A DNA stretch of 64,000 nucleotides from Streptomyces sp. NBC_01276. GTDB lineage: Bacteria > Actinomycetota > Actinomycetes > Streptomycetales > Streptomycetaceae. Shown in pieces: positions 28,211-37,337 of the stretch (position 1 is the stretch's first letter; every line of letters starts with the position of its first letter). Position numbers and translations under genes: made by a program. The notes beneath the pieces are model-generated. The model was not told the DNA's origin. It was given only the letters and a program-made list of their open reading frames with translations, and did no database searches. The stretch lies in assembly GCF_041435355.1 (NCBI RefSeq), contig NZ_CP108442.1, positions 7,128,501-7,192,500 on the forward strand, in the 5' to 3' direction.

Positions 28211-29191
28211 ATGACCGCCGCGTCCCCACCACAGGTGCTCCGCGCGCCCCTCGTCGTCGAGTTCCCCTTCACCCGTTCCCTCGGCCCCGTGCAGAGCGCC
28301 TTCCTCACCGGCCTGCGCGAGCGCGTCGTGCTCGGCGTCCGGACCGGCGACGGGCGGGTGATGGTGCCGCCCGTCGAGTACGACCCCGTCACCGCCGAGG
28401 AGATCCGCGAGCTCGTCGAGGTCGCCCCCGCCGGCACCGTCACCACCTGGGCCTGGAACGGCGACCCCCGCCCCCAGCAGCCCCTCGCGACCCCCTTCGC
28501 CTGGGTGCTGGTCCGGCTCGACGGCGCCGACACCGCGATCCTGCACGCCCTCGACGCCCCCGGCCCCGACGCCGTCCGCACCGGCATGCGGGTACGGATC
28601 CGCTGGGCCGCCGACCGCACCGGCGCCATCACCGACATCGCCTGCTTCGAGCCGGAGGCACGGGGAGCGCGGGAGCCGGACGCCCGCCCGGCCGCCCCCC
28701 ACGACGGGGCCTTCGCCGACCCGGTCACCGGCATCGTCGCCGAGGCCCGCCTGGACTACACCTACAGCCCCGGCCGCGCCCAGAGCGCCTACATCAACGC
28801 CCTCGCCGAGCGGCGGACCGTCGGCGAGCGCTGCCCGTCCTGCCACAAGGTGTACGTCCCCCCGCGCGGCGCCTGCCCCACCTGCGGGGTCGCCACCACG
28901 GACCGGGTCGAGGTCGGCCCCGCCGGCACCGTCACCACGTACTGCGTCGTCAACATCAAGGCCCGGAACGCCATGAGCGACGGCATCGAAGTCCCCTACG
29001 TCTACGCCCACATCGCCCTCGACGGCGCCGACCTCGCCCTGCACGGCCGGATCGGCGGCATCCCGTACGACCAGGTCCGCATGGGCCTGCGCGTCGAACC
29101 CGTGTGGACCGACGGCGGACGCTACCCCGACCACTACCGGCCCACCGGCGAGCCGGACGCGGACTACGACGCGTACAAGGAGCTCATCTGA
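28211..29191 (+). CDS. Tandem OB-fold/zinc-ribbon DUF35 protein (Rv3521-like)
   Basis: 326 residues made of two DUF35-like parts. The first (residues 15-150) is an OB-like unit containing GDGRVMVPPVEYDP and VAPAGTVTTWAW. The second has a rubredoxin-like zinc ribbon, CPSCHKVYVPPRGACPTC (about residues 212-229), followed by a second OB fold with VGPAGTVTTYCVVN. DUF35 proteins bind acyl-CoA and partner thiolase-like or MaoC-like enzymes such as ChsH2-Ltp2. The gene overlaps the next thiolase-like gene by one base (TGATG), supporting a complex with it. The tandem form is like mycobacterial Rv3521, which also precedes ltp4 and ltp3. Confidence 0.8.
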   Translation: MTAASPPQVLRAPLVVEFPFTRSLGPVQSAFLTGLRERVVLGVRTGDGRVMVPPVEYDPVTAEEIRELVEVAPAGTVTTWAWNGDPRPQQPLATPFAWVLVRLDGADTAILHALDAPGPDAVRTGMRVRIRWAADRTGAITDIACFEPEARGAREPDARPAAPHDGAFADPVTGIVAEARLDYTYSPGRAQSAYINALAERRTVGERCPSCHKVYVPPRGACPTCGVATTDRVEVGPAGTVTTYCVVNIKARNAMSDGIEVPYVYAHIALDGADLALHGRIGGIPYDQVRMGLRVEPVWTDGGRYPDHYRPTGEPDADYDAYKELI

Positions 29192-30270
29192 TGCCCAGGA
29201 CGAGCAGGTACGCGCGCGACGTGGCCGTCGTCGCCTTCGCGCAGAGCGACCACCTGCGCCGCACCGACGAACTCAGCGAAGTCGAGATGGTCATGCCGGT
29301 CCTGCACGAGGTGCTGGCCGCCACCGGGCTGAAGGCCGGGGAGATCGGCTTCACCTGCTCCGGCTCCAGCGACTACCTCGCCGGCCGCGCCTTCTCCTTC
29401 ACCATGACCCTCGACGGGGTCGGCGCCTGGCCGCCGATCTCCGAGTCGCACGTCGAGATGGACGGCGCCTGGGCGCTGTACGAGGCCTGGGTCAAGATCC
29501 AGACCGGCGAGGCCGACACCGCGCTCGTCTACTCCTACGGGAAGTCCTCCCCGGGATCGGTCCGCGACGTCCTCACCCGGCAGCTCGACCCGTACTACCT
29601 CGCTCCCCTCTGGCCCGACTCGGTGGCCCTCGCCGCCCTCCAGGCCCGGGCGCTGATCGACGCGGGCGAGACCGACGAGGCCGCGCTCGCCGGCGTGGCC
29701 GCCCGCAGCAGGGCCGCGGCCGAGGGCAACCCCCACGCCCAGCTGCGCGGGGCCGTCCCGCAGGGCGAGTACCAGGTGGCACCGCTGCGCACCGGGGACT
29801 GTCCGCCGATCGGTGACGGCGCGGCCGCGGTCGTCCTCGCGGCCGGGGACACGGCCCGCCGGCTGTGCGAACGGCCCGCCTGGATCACCGGCATCGACCA
29901 CCGCATCGAAGCCCACGGCCTGGGGCTGCGGGACCTGACCGACTCCCCGTCCACCCGGCTCGCCGCCGAGCGCGCCGGGCTCTTCGAGGCGCCCGTGGAC
30001 ACGGCGGAACTGCACGCGCCGTTCTCCTCCCAGGAGGTCGTGCTCCGCAAGGCGCTCGGCCTCGGGCCCGGCGACGGCGACGGGGTGGCCGTCAACCCCT
30101 CCGGCGGGGCCCTCGCGGCCAATCCCGTCATGGCGGCGGGCCTGATCCGCATCGGCGAGGCCGCCGCCCGCATCCACCGCGGCGCGTCCGACCGGGCCGT
30201 CGCCCACGCCACCTCAGGCCCCTGCCTCCAGCAGAACCTGGTCGCCGTCCTGGAAGGGGATCGGGCATGA
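29191..30270 (+). CDS. ltp4: Thiolase-like lipid-transfer protein (Ltp4-like)
   Basis: 359 residues of the SCP-x/non-condensing thiolase group. It has thiolase-fold landmarks such as FTCSGSSDYLAGRAFSF at the first half and VNPSGGALAANPVMAAGLIRIGEA at the C-terminus. The conserved GHxxGxxG end is shortened to VAHATSGPCLQQN. The nucleophile region has Cys-Ser-Gly-Ser instead of the usual CxS, so lyase or scaffold activity is as likely as thiolysis. Such proteins act as retro-aldolases or thiolases on steroid side chains with DUF35 partners. It is translationally coupled to both neighbours (1-base and 4-base overlaps). Confidence 0.75.
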   Translation: MPRTSRYARDVAVVAFAQSDHLRRTDELSEVEMVMPVLHEVLAATGLKAGEIGFTCSGSSDYLAGRAFSFTMTLDGVGAWPPISESHVEMDGAWALYEAWVKIQTGEADTALVYSYGKSSPGSVRDVLTRQLDPYYLAPLWPDSVALAALQARALIDAGETDEAALAGVAARSRAAAEGNPHAQLRGAVPQGEYQVAPLRTGDCPPIGDGAAAVVLAAGDTARRLCERPAWITGIDHRIEAHGLGLRDLTDSPSTRLAAERAGLFEAPVDTAELHAPFSSQEVVLRKALGLGPGDGDGVAVNPSGGALAANPVMAAGLIRIGEAAARIHRGASDRAVAHATSGPCLQQNLVAVLEGDRA

Positions 30271-31442
30271 GCACGTCCGGCAAGGAGCCCGTGGCCGTCG
30301 TCGGGGTCGGCCAGACCAAGCACGTCGCCGCCCGGCACGACGTCTCCCTCGCCGGCCTCGTCCGCGAGGCCGCCGCCCGCGCCCTCGCCGACGCCGAGCT
30401 GACCTGGGCGGACGTCGACGCCGTCGTCATCGGCAAGGCCCCCGACTTCTTCGAGGGCGTGATGATGCCGGAGCTGTACCTGGCGGACGCCCTCGGCGCG
30501 GTCGGCAAGCCGATGCTCCGCGTCCACACGGCGGGATCCGTCGGCGGGTCCACCGCACTGGTCGCGGCCAACCTCGTCGCGGCCCGCGTCCACCGGACCG
30601 TACTGACCCTCGCCTTCGAGAAGCAGTCGGAGTCCAACGCCATGTGGGGGCTCTCCCTGCCCATCCCCTTCCAGCAGCCGCTGCTCGCCGGAGCGGGAGG
30701 CTTCTTCGCACCGCACGTGCGCGCGTACATGCGGCGCACCGGCGCCCCCGACGCGGTGGGCTCGATGGTGGCGTACAAGGACCGGCGCAACGCCCTGAAG
30801 AACCCGTACGCGCACCTGCACGAGCACGACATCACCCTGGAGAAGGTCCAGGCGTCCCCGATGCTGTGGGACCCGATCCGCTACTCCGAGACCTGCCCCT
30901 CCTCGGACGGGGCCTGCGCGATGGTCCTCACCGACCGGGCCGGAGCGGCCCGCTCGCCCAAGCCGCCCGCCTGGGTGCACGGCGGGGCGATGCGCAGCGA
31001 GCCGACCCTGTTCGCGGGCAAGGACTTCGTCTCCCCGCAGGCCGGCAAGGACTGCGCCGCCGACGTCTACCGGCAGGCCGGGATCACCGACCCGCGCCGG
31101 GAGATCGACGCGGTCGAGATGTACGTCCCCTTCTCCTGGTACGAGCCCATGTGGCTGGAGAACCTGGGCTTCGCGCAGGAGGGCGAGGGCTGGAAGATGA
31201 CGGAGGCCGGCGTCACCGAACTCGACGGGGACCTCCCCGTGAACCCCTCCGGCGGAGTGCTGTCCACCAACCCGATCGGCGCCTCCGGCATGATCCGCTT
31301 CGCGGAGGCCGCCCTCCAGGTACGGGGGCTCGCCGGGGAGCACCAGGTCCCCGGAGCCCGCCGGGCCCTCGGGCACGCCTACGGCGGCGGCGCGCAGTTC
31401 TTCGCGATGTGGCTGGTCGGGGCCGAACTCCCGGCGTCCTGA
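30267..31442 (+). CDS. ltp3: Thiolase-like lipid-transfer protein (Ltp3-like)
   Basis: 391 residues, starting at the ATGA overlap. VAVVGVGQTKHVAARHDVS is the typical SCP2-thiolase start. HTAGSVGGSTALVAAN lies where thiolases put the nucleophile, but has Ser and not Cys. VEMYVPFSWYEPMWLENLGF and VNPSGGVLSTNPIGASGMIRF are conserved, and GHAYGGGAQFF is the C-terminal GHxxG-type loop. It probably forms a heteromer with the two preceding gene products. Lack of the nucleophilic Cys argues for a non-thiolytic activity such as aldol cleavage. Confidence 0.8.
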   Translation: MSTSGKEPVAVVGVGQTKHVAARHDVSLAGLVREAAARALADAELTWADVDAVVIGKAPDFFEGVMMPELYLADALGAVGKPMLRVHTAGSVGGSTALVAANLVAARVHRTVLTLAFEKQSESNAMWGLSLPIPFQQPLLAGAGGFFAPHVRAYMRRTGAPDAVGSMVAYKDRRNALKNPYAHLHEHDITLEKVQASPMLWDPIRYSETCPSSDGACAMVLTDRAGAARSPKPPAWVHGGAMRSEPTLFAGKDFVSPQAGKDCAADVYRQAGITDPRREIDAVEMYVPFSWYEPMWLENLGFAQEGEGWKMTEAGVTELDGDLPVNPSGGVLSTNPIGASGMIRFAEAALQVRGLAGEHQVPGARRALGHAYGGGAQFFAMWLVGAELPAS

Positions 31443-31563
31443 GGGTTGCCGAGGGGAGGGCGGCCGCGCCGGGCCGGTCACCATCGGCCCGGCGGGGCCT
31501 GTGCGGGGGCCGTCGCGATGGCTACCCTGGGCCCCCGGACGACGTACCGGGAGGAGCACGCGC

Positions 31564-31788
31564 GTGGCGAACGGCAACACGGTGTGGGGAAAGCCCGAGC
31601 TCGATCTCAGCGGGGCGGACTGGCGGTCGGGCAGCCGGGGGGTGGGCGACGTCCAGATCGCCTTCGTGGAGGGGTTCATCGCGATGCGCAGCGGCGAGCG
31701 CCCCGACGGCCCCTCCCTGGTCTTCGCGCCGGACGGATGGCGCAAGTTCGTCCTGGGCGCACGGGGCGCGAAGTTCGGCCTGACCTGA
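31564..31788 (+). CDS. DUF397 protein
   Basis: 74 residues with the DUF397 plan: WGKPELDLSGADWRSGSRG, then VQIAFVEGFIAMR and a final GPSLVFAPDGWRKFVLGARG. These small actinomycete proteins usually pair with helix-turn-helix regulators and modulate development. No such partner is adjacent here. The GTG start is chosen for GGAGGAGC 7 bases upstream. A very strong hairpin follows. Confidence 0.75.
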   Translation: MANGNTVWGKPELDLSGADWRSGSRGVGDVQIAFVEGFIAMRSGERPDGPSLVFAPDGWRKFVLGARGAKFGLT

Positions 31789-31795
31789 CGGGACG

Positions 31796-31837
31796 CTCCG
31801 CCCGGCGCGCGGCCGGCGTACCGCGCGCCGGGCGGAG
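31796..31837. terminator. Strong hairpin terminator
   Basis: CTCCGCCCGGCGCGCGG (31796-31812) pairs perfectly over 17 bases with 31821-31837 across an 8-base loop. It starts 7 bases after the DUF397 stop. Confidence 0.85.
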
Positions 31838-31871
31838 TCGTCGGACCGCTCCCGTCGCACCGGCCGGGCGC

Positions 31872-31988
31872 GGACTCAGCTGCGACGTGATCGCCGGACA
31901 CCACCACGAGCACCTGTTCGTGGCCGCCGGCCGGGCCGCCGGAGCCGTCTCCGTACCGGAGGAACCGGCCGCACGTTCGACGGAATAG
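31872..31988 (+). pseudogene. ACT-domain protein C-terminal fragment
   Basis: The frame ending at TAG 31986-31988 reads LSCDVIAGHHHEHLFVAAGRA. This resembles the end of small ACT-domain proteins (VVAGYHHDHLFVP-type). It has no start and no N-terminal half, so it is a relic. Confidence 0.4.
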
Positions 31989-32089
31989 GCAAATCGGTAA
32001 AACAAATCGATCTTTCCCGGCCGTAGGACCTCCGCCGCGCGCGTGCGGGCGTACGCTGAGGCCCCGAACCGGCCAGGGGGGTTCCAGCC

Positions 32090-34933
32090 ATGACGGACCG
32101 TCACGCCCGCACGCGGCACACGCTCTTCGAACGCGAAACGGAACTCGTCGCCCTCGACGCGGCCCTCGACCGGCTCACCGGATCGGGACCCGACGCAGGC
32201 GGCGGACTGCTCGCCCTCTCCGGCCCCGCCGGACTCGGCAAGACCACCCTCCTCGCCGAAGTGCGCCGCAGCGCACTCGCCCGCTCCTGCACCCTCCTCG
32301 CCGCCCGCGGCGGCGAACAGGAACAGAGCCAGCCCTTCCACGTCGCCCGCCAGCTCATCCAGCCCCGGCTGGCCGGCCGCTCCGAAGCCTCCCTGCGCGC
32401 CGCCCTCGGCGGCTGGTACCCGATCGTCGGCCCCGCCCTCGGCCTCTGTGCCCCCGGGCAGGGCGCCCCGCCCGACCCCCAGGGCCTGCGCGACGGGCTC
32501 GACTGGGTGCTCACCCAGCTCACCGTCCAGCGCGCCCCCGTCGTACTCGTCCTCGACGACGCCCACTGGGGCGACTCCGAGTCCCTCGGCTGGCTCGCCG
32601 CCTTCGCCCCGCGCGCCGAACACCTCGCGCTGCTCCTCGTCGTCGCCTACCGCCCCGACGAACTGCCCGCCCACGCCGAGGCCTTCCGCGGCCTGCCCGG
32701 CCGGGCGGGCCGCCGCCCGCTGAGCCTCGCCCCGCTCAGCGCGGCCGCCGTCTCCACGCTGGTCCGCGAAACGGTCGGGGAACACGCCGAGGAGGCCTTC
32801 TGCCGCGAGGCCTGGGCCGTCACCACCGGAAACCCCTTCGAGGCCGTGGAACTCACCGCCCGGGTCCGGGCCAAGGGCCTCGAACCCACCTCGGCCAGCG
32901 CCCCCCTGCTGCGCGACCTCGCCGCCGCCCAGCGCGGCAGCGGGCTCATCGCCCGCCTGCACGGCCTCGGGCCCTCCACCGTCCGCTTCGCCTGGGCCTG
33001 CGCCGTCCTCGGCACCGCCATCCCGCAGCGGATCGCCGCACGCGTCGCCGGCCTCGGAGCCGAGGAGGCCGCCGACGCCACCACCCGGCTGCGCGACGCC
33101 CGCATCCTGTCCGCGCCCGCCGAGGACGGCGACCCCGAGGGCTGCCCCCCGCTGGAGTTCGTCCACCCGCTGCTCGCCACCGGCATCTACCGGGGCATCC
33201 CCGACGCCCTGCGCGTCGCCCTCCACGGAAAGGCCGCGGCCGCCGTCGTCGACGCCGGACTCGGCCCCTCCGCCGCCGCCCGCCACCTCCTGGAGACCCA
33301 GCCCGAGAACGACCCCTGGGTCGTGCGCACCCTGCGCGAGGCCGCCGCCGAGAACCTGCGCGCCGGCGCCCCCGAAGCCGCCCGCCGCCAGCTCGACCGC
33401 GCCCTCCAGGAACCCCCGGACTTCGACGAACGCGCAGCCGTGCTCTACGAACTCGGCTGCGCCTCCCTCCTCACCGAACCCGCCAACACCGTCAACCACC
33501 TGCGGGCCGCCCTCGCCGAACCCTTCGACGACCCGGCCCTGCGCCAGGGCATCGTGATCCGGCTCGCCCAGGTCCTCGCCCACAGCGACCACCTCTCCGA
33601 GGCCTCCGAACTCCTCGCCCGCGAGATCCCCCACACCACGGACGCCCGCGCCCGGCTGCGCCTGCAGTCCGAGCAGTTCATGTGGGACGCCTTCGACGCC
33701 GCCGAAGCCGACTCCCCGGCCCGCTCGCGCCGGCTCGCCAAACTGGCCGACCGCCTCGGCGGCCGCGACCTCACCGAGCGGTACGTCATCGGACTGCGCG
33801 CCTGGGACGCCTGCCTGCGCGGCGAGAGCGTCGAGACGGTCCTGCACCACGCGCGCCGGGTCCTCGGGGAACCCTTCAGCTGGGCCTACGCCGACCGCGG
33901 CTTCGAGGTCCCGGTACTGACCGCGATGGTCCACATGTACGCCGACCGGCCGGGCCGCGCCGAGCAGCTCTTCGCCGCCGGCACCGCCGAGTTCGAACGG
34001 CAGGGCTGGCGCGGGGCCCACCTCTCCTTCGCCCACGGGCTGCGCGCCTACATCCGCTACCGGCGCGGACAGCTCGCCGCGGCCGAGGAACTGGCCCGCG
34101 CCGGCCTGCGCCTCGCCGAACGCGTGGGCCGCCGTACACCGGTGCACTGGTACGCCATCGCCATCCTCCTGACCACCCTGGTGGCACGGGGCCGGGTGGA
34201 CGAGGCCTGGGAACTGGCGCGCGAGCACGGGTACGGCGAGCCCTTCCCCGCCGCCGTCGTCTTCCCCGACTCGCAGACCGTCCACGCCGAACTGCTGCTG
34301 GCCCGGGGCGAGACGAAGGCGGCGGTCGCCGCACTCGAAGGGGTCGGCCGCCGGCTGACCCCGCGCGGCATCCAGAACCCGGCCTGGTGCCCCTGGCAGC
34401 TCCACCTGGCCCGCGCGGTGGCCCCCGAGGACCCCGCCGCGGCCCGCGCCCTCGCCGCCGAGGCCCTCGGCCGTGCCCGTGCCTTCGGCGCCCCCTCCGC
34501 CATCGGCCAGGCCCTGCGCGTCCGCGCGGAGGTGGCGGACGCCCCGGGGGAGCGGGCGGCCCTCCTGGAGGAGGCGGTCGCCCTGCTGTCGCGCTCGCCC
34601 GCCGGATACGAACTCGCCCGCGCCCTGGCGGCCCTGGGCACCGAGCGCGGGGACCGGGAACTGCTCACCCGGGCGCTGATCACCAGTCGCGAGTGCGGCG
34701 CCGACGCCCTCGCGGCGAGCACCGCCGAACGGCTGGTCGCCCTCGGCGGCGCCCTGCCCTGCGGTTCCTCCTGGGAGGACGAGCCGACCCCGGAGGAACT
34801 GCGCGCAGCCGAGGACGCCGTCCGGGGCGCGCCGACGCCGGGCCCCGAACTGTCCGCCGTCTGCCGCAAGCTCGGCACCGACCTGAACGGCCTGCCCGAC
34901 GCACTCGCGGCGTTCGCCCGCGGCGGACACTGA
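32090..34933 (+). CDS. Large LAL-like AAA ATPase without LuxR tail
   Basis: 947 residues. The N-terminal module is a LuxR-LAL-type ATPase: FERETELVALDAAL, P-loop LSGPAGLGKTTLLAEV (near residue 43), Walker B PVVLVLDDAHWGDSES (near 150) and a sensor stretch VVAYRPDELPAH. About 550 residues of TPR-like helices follow. LAL regulators normally end in a LuxR helix-turn-helix, but this one ends in a Ser/Glu-rich tail and AALGTERGDRELLTRAL-type helices with no HTH. It may be a signalling ATPase or act through a partner. The ATG has AGGGGGG upstream, and an AT-rich promoter-like patch lies at 31985-32020. Confidence 0.75.
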   Translation: MTDRHARTRHTLFERETELVALDAALDRLTGSGPDAGGGLLALSGPAGLGKTTLLAEVRRSALARSCTLLAARGGEQEQSQPFHVARQLIQPRLAGRSEASLRAALGGWYPIVGPALGLCAPGQGAPPDPQGLRDGLDWVLTQLTVQRAPVVLVLDDAHWGDSESLGWLAAFAPRAEHLALLLVVAYRPDELPAHAEAFRGLPGRAGRRPLSLAPLSAAAVSTLVRETVGEHAEEAFCREAWAVTTGNPFEAVELTARVRAKGLEPTSASAPLLRDLAAAQRGSGLIARLHGLGPSTVRFAWACAVLGTAIPQRIAARVAGLGAEEAADATTRLRDARILSAPAEDGDPEGCPPLEFVHPLLATGIYRGIPDALRVALHGKAAAAVVDAGLGPSAAARHLLETQPENDPWVVRTLREAAAENLRAGAPEAARRQLDRALQEPPDFDERAAVLYELGCASLLTEPANTVNHLRAALAEPFDDPALRQGIVIRLAQVLAHSDHLSEASELLAREIPHTTDARARLRLQSEQFMWDAFDAAEADSPARSRRLAKLADRLGGRDLTERYVIGLRAWDACLRGESVETVLHHARRVLGEPFSWAYADRGFEVPVLTAMVHMYADRPGRAEQLFAAGTAEFERQGWRGAHLSFAHGLRAYIRYRRGQLAAAEELARAGLRLAERVGRRTPVHWYAIAILLTTLVARGRVDEAWELAREHGYGEPFPAAVVFPDSQTVHAELLLARGETKAAVAALEGVGRRLTPRGIQNPAWCPWQLHLARAVAPEDPAAARALAAEALGRARAFGAPSAIGQALRVRAEVADAPGERAALLEEAVALLSRSPAGYELARALAALGTERGDRELLTRALITSRECGADALAASTAERLVALGGALPCGSSWEDEPTPEELRAAEDAVRGAPTPGPELSAVCRKLGTDLNGLPDALAAFARGGH

Positions 34934-34999
34934 GCCCGTGGCGTTCACCCGTGGCGCAAGCCGGGGCCGCGGGACCCGCCGCCGGGCACAGTGGCCCGT

Positions 35000-35818
35000 A
35001 TGGATCACTCCACCCGAATCGGGATCTTCCTGACCGAAGCGGCCGCCTTCGACCGGGCGTTGCGGCGCGCGGCCGGCCCGGGCGGCCGGCCGCCCCTGGT
35101 GCCCGCCTGCCCCGGCTGGTCGGTCGCCGACCTCGCCGGACACCTCGGCAGCGTCCAGCGGTTCCTCACCCACATCCTGCGCGAGCGGCTCACCACCGCG
35201 TCCGATCCCACCGACCCGTCCCTCTACGGGCTCCCCGCCGACCCGGCGGTCCGCGCCGCCTGGCCGCTGCCCGACCGGACCCCGACCCTGGGCCCGGTGC
35301 CCGGGGAACTGTTCGACTGGTCGGCGGAGGCCGCCCGCGGCCTGGCGGAGGTACTGGGCGGGCTCGGCCCCGACGTCCCGGTATGGAGCTGGTCGGCGGA
35401 GCGGACCAGCGGCTTCTGGCTGCGGATGCAGACCATCGAACAGGCCGTTTACCGCTGGGACGCCGAGGACGTCACCGGGGAACCCGCCCCCTTCGACCCC
35501 GACCTGGCGGCCGACGCCGTGAGCCAGACCTTCGAGGTGATGGCCCCCGCCCGGCGCGGCTGGAAGCCGGCCCCCGCCGGGGACGGGGAGCGCTACCGCT
35601 TCCGCCGCACCGACGGCCCCGAGACCTGGACGGTGGAGTTCCGGGGCGACGAGGTCCGCCTGGAGCCCGGCGACGACGGCCCCGCGCACGTCGAGCTCGC
35701 CGCCACCGCCTCCGACCTGCTGCTCCACCTCTGGCAGCGCAGGCCCGCCCGGGAACCGCGCGTCACCGGGGATCCCGCCCTGCTCCCGCACTGGTTCACG
35801 CTCGTCCCGCCGGTCTGA
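35000..35818 (+). CDS. Maleylpyruvate isomerase/DinB-like metalloprotein (TIGR03083 family)
   Basis: 272 residues. The N-terminal four-helix bundle has VPACPGWSVADLAGHLGSVQ, a hallmark of the mycothiol-dependent isomerase/DinB superfamily, and later RMQTIEQAVYRWDAE. The usual metal-binding His triad is only partly visible: His in AGHLG is present, but the second conserved HRxDAE motif is YRWDAE, lacking its His. The C-terminal domain with VELAATASDLLLHLWQRR is an SCP2-like extension. It could act with mycothiol or be a non-catalytic relative. It lies 66 bases after the ATPase gene and is possibly co-transcribed. Confidence 0.7.
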   Translation: MDHSTRIGIFLTEAAAFDRALRRAAGPGGRPPLVPACPGWSVADLAGHLGSVQRFLTHILRERLTTASDPTDPSLYGLPADPAVRAAWPLPDRTPTLGPVPGELFDWSAEAARGLAEVLGGLGPDVPVWSWSAERTSGFWLRMQTIEQAVYRWDAEDVTGEPAPFDPDLAADAVSQTFEVMAPARRGWKPAPAGDGERYRFRRTDGPETWTVEFRGDEVRLEPGDDGPAHVELAATASDLLLHLWQRRPAREPRVTGDPALLPHWFTLVPPV

Positions 35819-35820
35819 CG

Positions 35821-35911
35821 CGAACGCGCCTCACCCGCGCGGACGCGGCCCACCCGCGCGAACGCGCCTCACCCGCGGGGGACGCGGCCCACCCGCGGGG
35901 GACGCGCCCCC
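35821..35911. repeat. Five-copy 19-20-base tandem array between convergent genes
   Basis: Alternating units CGAACGCGCCTCACCCGCG and CGGACGCGGCCCACCCGCG, then two GGGGACGCG-type units, occupy nearly the whole 103-base gap. Units 1 and 3 are identical. The GC-rich array may act as a bidirectional transcription end. Confidence 0.8.
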
Positions 35912-35921
35912 GCGGCACGGT

Positions 35922-37337
35922 TCACCCGCGCAGTGCCGCGACCGCCGCAAGCTCGGCCTCCGCCAGCGGCGGCCCGGTCAGCTGCGCCCGGCGCGGGCCC
36001 AGCGCGGCGGCCAGCAGCACCGGCGGGGTGAACAGCCGGGCCGCGGGCCGCTCCAGGGTCATCACGTCGGTGACGGCGCGCGCCACCCGCCCGTTGCCGG
36101 TACTCGTGTGCAGCAGCCGCCGCACGTAGGCGGCGGCCACCTTCTCAGCCCGCGTCGGACCCCCCTCGATGGCACCCGGGTAGAAGACGTCGTTGCCGGT
36201 GGACAGCGCCCACGCGGCGCTCACCGGCCCGGCGACGGCCTTCTGCACGCGGGCGCCGAGCCCGTCGGCGGACCAGCCGTGCCGGGCGATCACGGCCCGC
36301 AGGGCGAGGGCGCTCTGCGCGGCCACCGACATGCCGTGCCCGTACACCGGGTTGTAGGCGGCGACGGCGTCCCCGATGACGGCGAACCCCTCCGGCAGCG
36401 CGGACTTCTCGTAGTGGTGCCTGCGGTTGACGGTCGTCCGCGTGACGACCACGTCGGTCAGCGGCTCCGTCCCGCCGATCAGCTCGCCGACGACCGGGTG
36501 GCGCAGCTCCCGCGCGAAGTCCTCGAACGCCTCCGGATCCGCGGTGGGTTCGCCGCCCCGCGTCCCCGACAGGGTGACGAGCCAGCGGTCCCCCTCGATC
36601 GGCACCAGGGTCGCCGAGCGGCCCGGACCGGGCTCGCGCGGATCGGCCTGCACGTTCACGATGACCGGGAAGGCGTTCGCGAGGTCCTCGGGGGCACGGA
36701 AGATCCGGCTGGCGTAGACGAGACCGGGGTCGACCGTCCGCACCGCGGGCTCCGCCATGCCGAACCCGGTCAGCCAGGCGGGGGCGCGCGAGGACCGGCC
36801 GGAGGCGTCGACCACCAGGTCCGCCGCGACGACCCGCTCCGCGCCGCTCCGTTCGCGCACCCGGACCCCCGTGACCCGGCGGGCGTCACCCTCCAGGCCC
36901 AGCACCTCCGTACGGTCGACGACCCTGACCCGTGCCAGGGCCCCCACGGCCCGGCGGACGTGCCAGTCCAGGAGGTCGCGGCTGGCCACGACCACGTAGT
37001 GGGAGGCCTCGGCCCAGCGGCGGAACCAGCCGGCCGGGGAGAGGCCCACCATGTTGGTCGGCAGCGCTATCCGGTGGGCGCCGTCGTCCATGAGCCGGCC
37101 GATGGTGCCCGGCAGCAGGCTGTCGATCGCCGCCGCCCCGCCGGACCACAGCAGGTGGGCGTGATGGGCCTGCGGCAGCGCCCGGCGCGGCAGGGGACCA
37201 TCGGGCAGCGCGTCCCGTTCCACGACGACCACGTCGGCGGACTCCGCGAGCGCGGCGGCCGTCAGCATCCCGGCGAGGCTGCCGCCGATGACCACAGCGG
37301 TGCGCGGACCCGCTGACGACGGTGCGGTGCTGCTCAT
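35922..37337 (-). CDS. FAD-dependent monooxygenase/hydroxylase
   Basis: 471 residues. The Rossmann motif is VVIGGSLAGMLTAAALAE (GxGxxG-like, residues 15-32). It is followed by VVERD, an RALPQAHHAHLLWSGG segment typical of geranylgeranyl-reductase/halogenase-like flavoproteins, and DLVVDASGRSSRAPAWL. The FAD-ribityl motif is FAVIGDAVAAYNPVYGHGMS. It would oxidise a small molecule with NAD(P)H and oxygen. It is the last gene of a four-gene operon and overlaps the previous membrane-protein gene by 4 bases (ATGA). No PKS or other biosynthetic genes are adjacent, so substrate is unknown. Confidence 0.8.
   Translation of the reverse strand: MSSTAPSSAGPRTAVVIGGSLAGMLTAAALAESADVVVVERDALPDGPLPRRALPQAHHAHLLWSGGAAAIDSLLPGTIGRLMDDGAHRIALPTNMVGLSPAGWFRRWAEASHYVVVASRDLLDWHVRRAVGALARVRVVDRTEVLGLEGDARRVTGVRVRERSGAERVVAADLVVDASGRSSRAPAWLTGFGMAEPAVRTVDPGLVYASRIFRAPEDLANAFPVIVNVQADPREPGPGRSATLVPIEGDRWLVTLSGTRGGEPTADPEAFEDFARELRHPVVGELIGGTEPLTDVVVTRTTVNRRHHYEKSALPEGFAVIGDAVAAYNPVYGHGMSVAAQSALALRAVIARHGWSADGLGARVQKAVAGPVSAAWALSTGNDVFYPGAIEGGPTRAEKVAAAYVRRLLHTSTGNGRVARAVTDVMTLERPAARLFTPPVLLAAALGPRRAQLTGPPLAEAELAAVAALRG

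Noticed and set aside
31676..35791. 1371-codon minus-strand frame opposite the LAL-like ATPase
   Set aside because: Gly/Val/Glu-rich shadow of a real gene with correct motifs on the plus strand.
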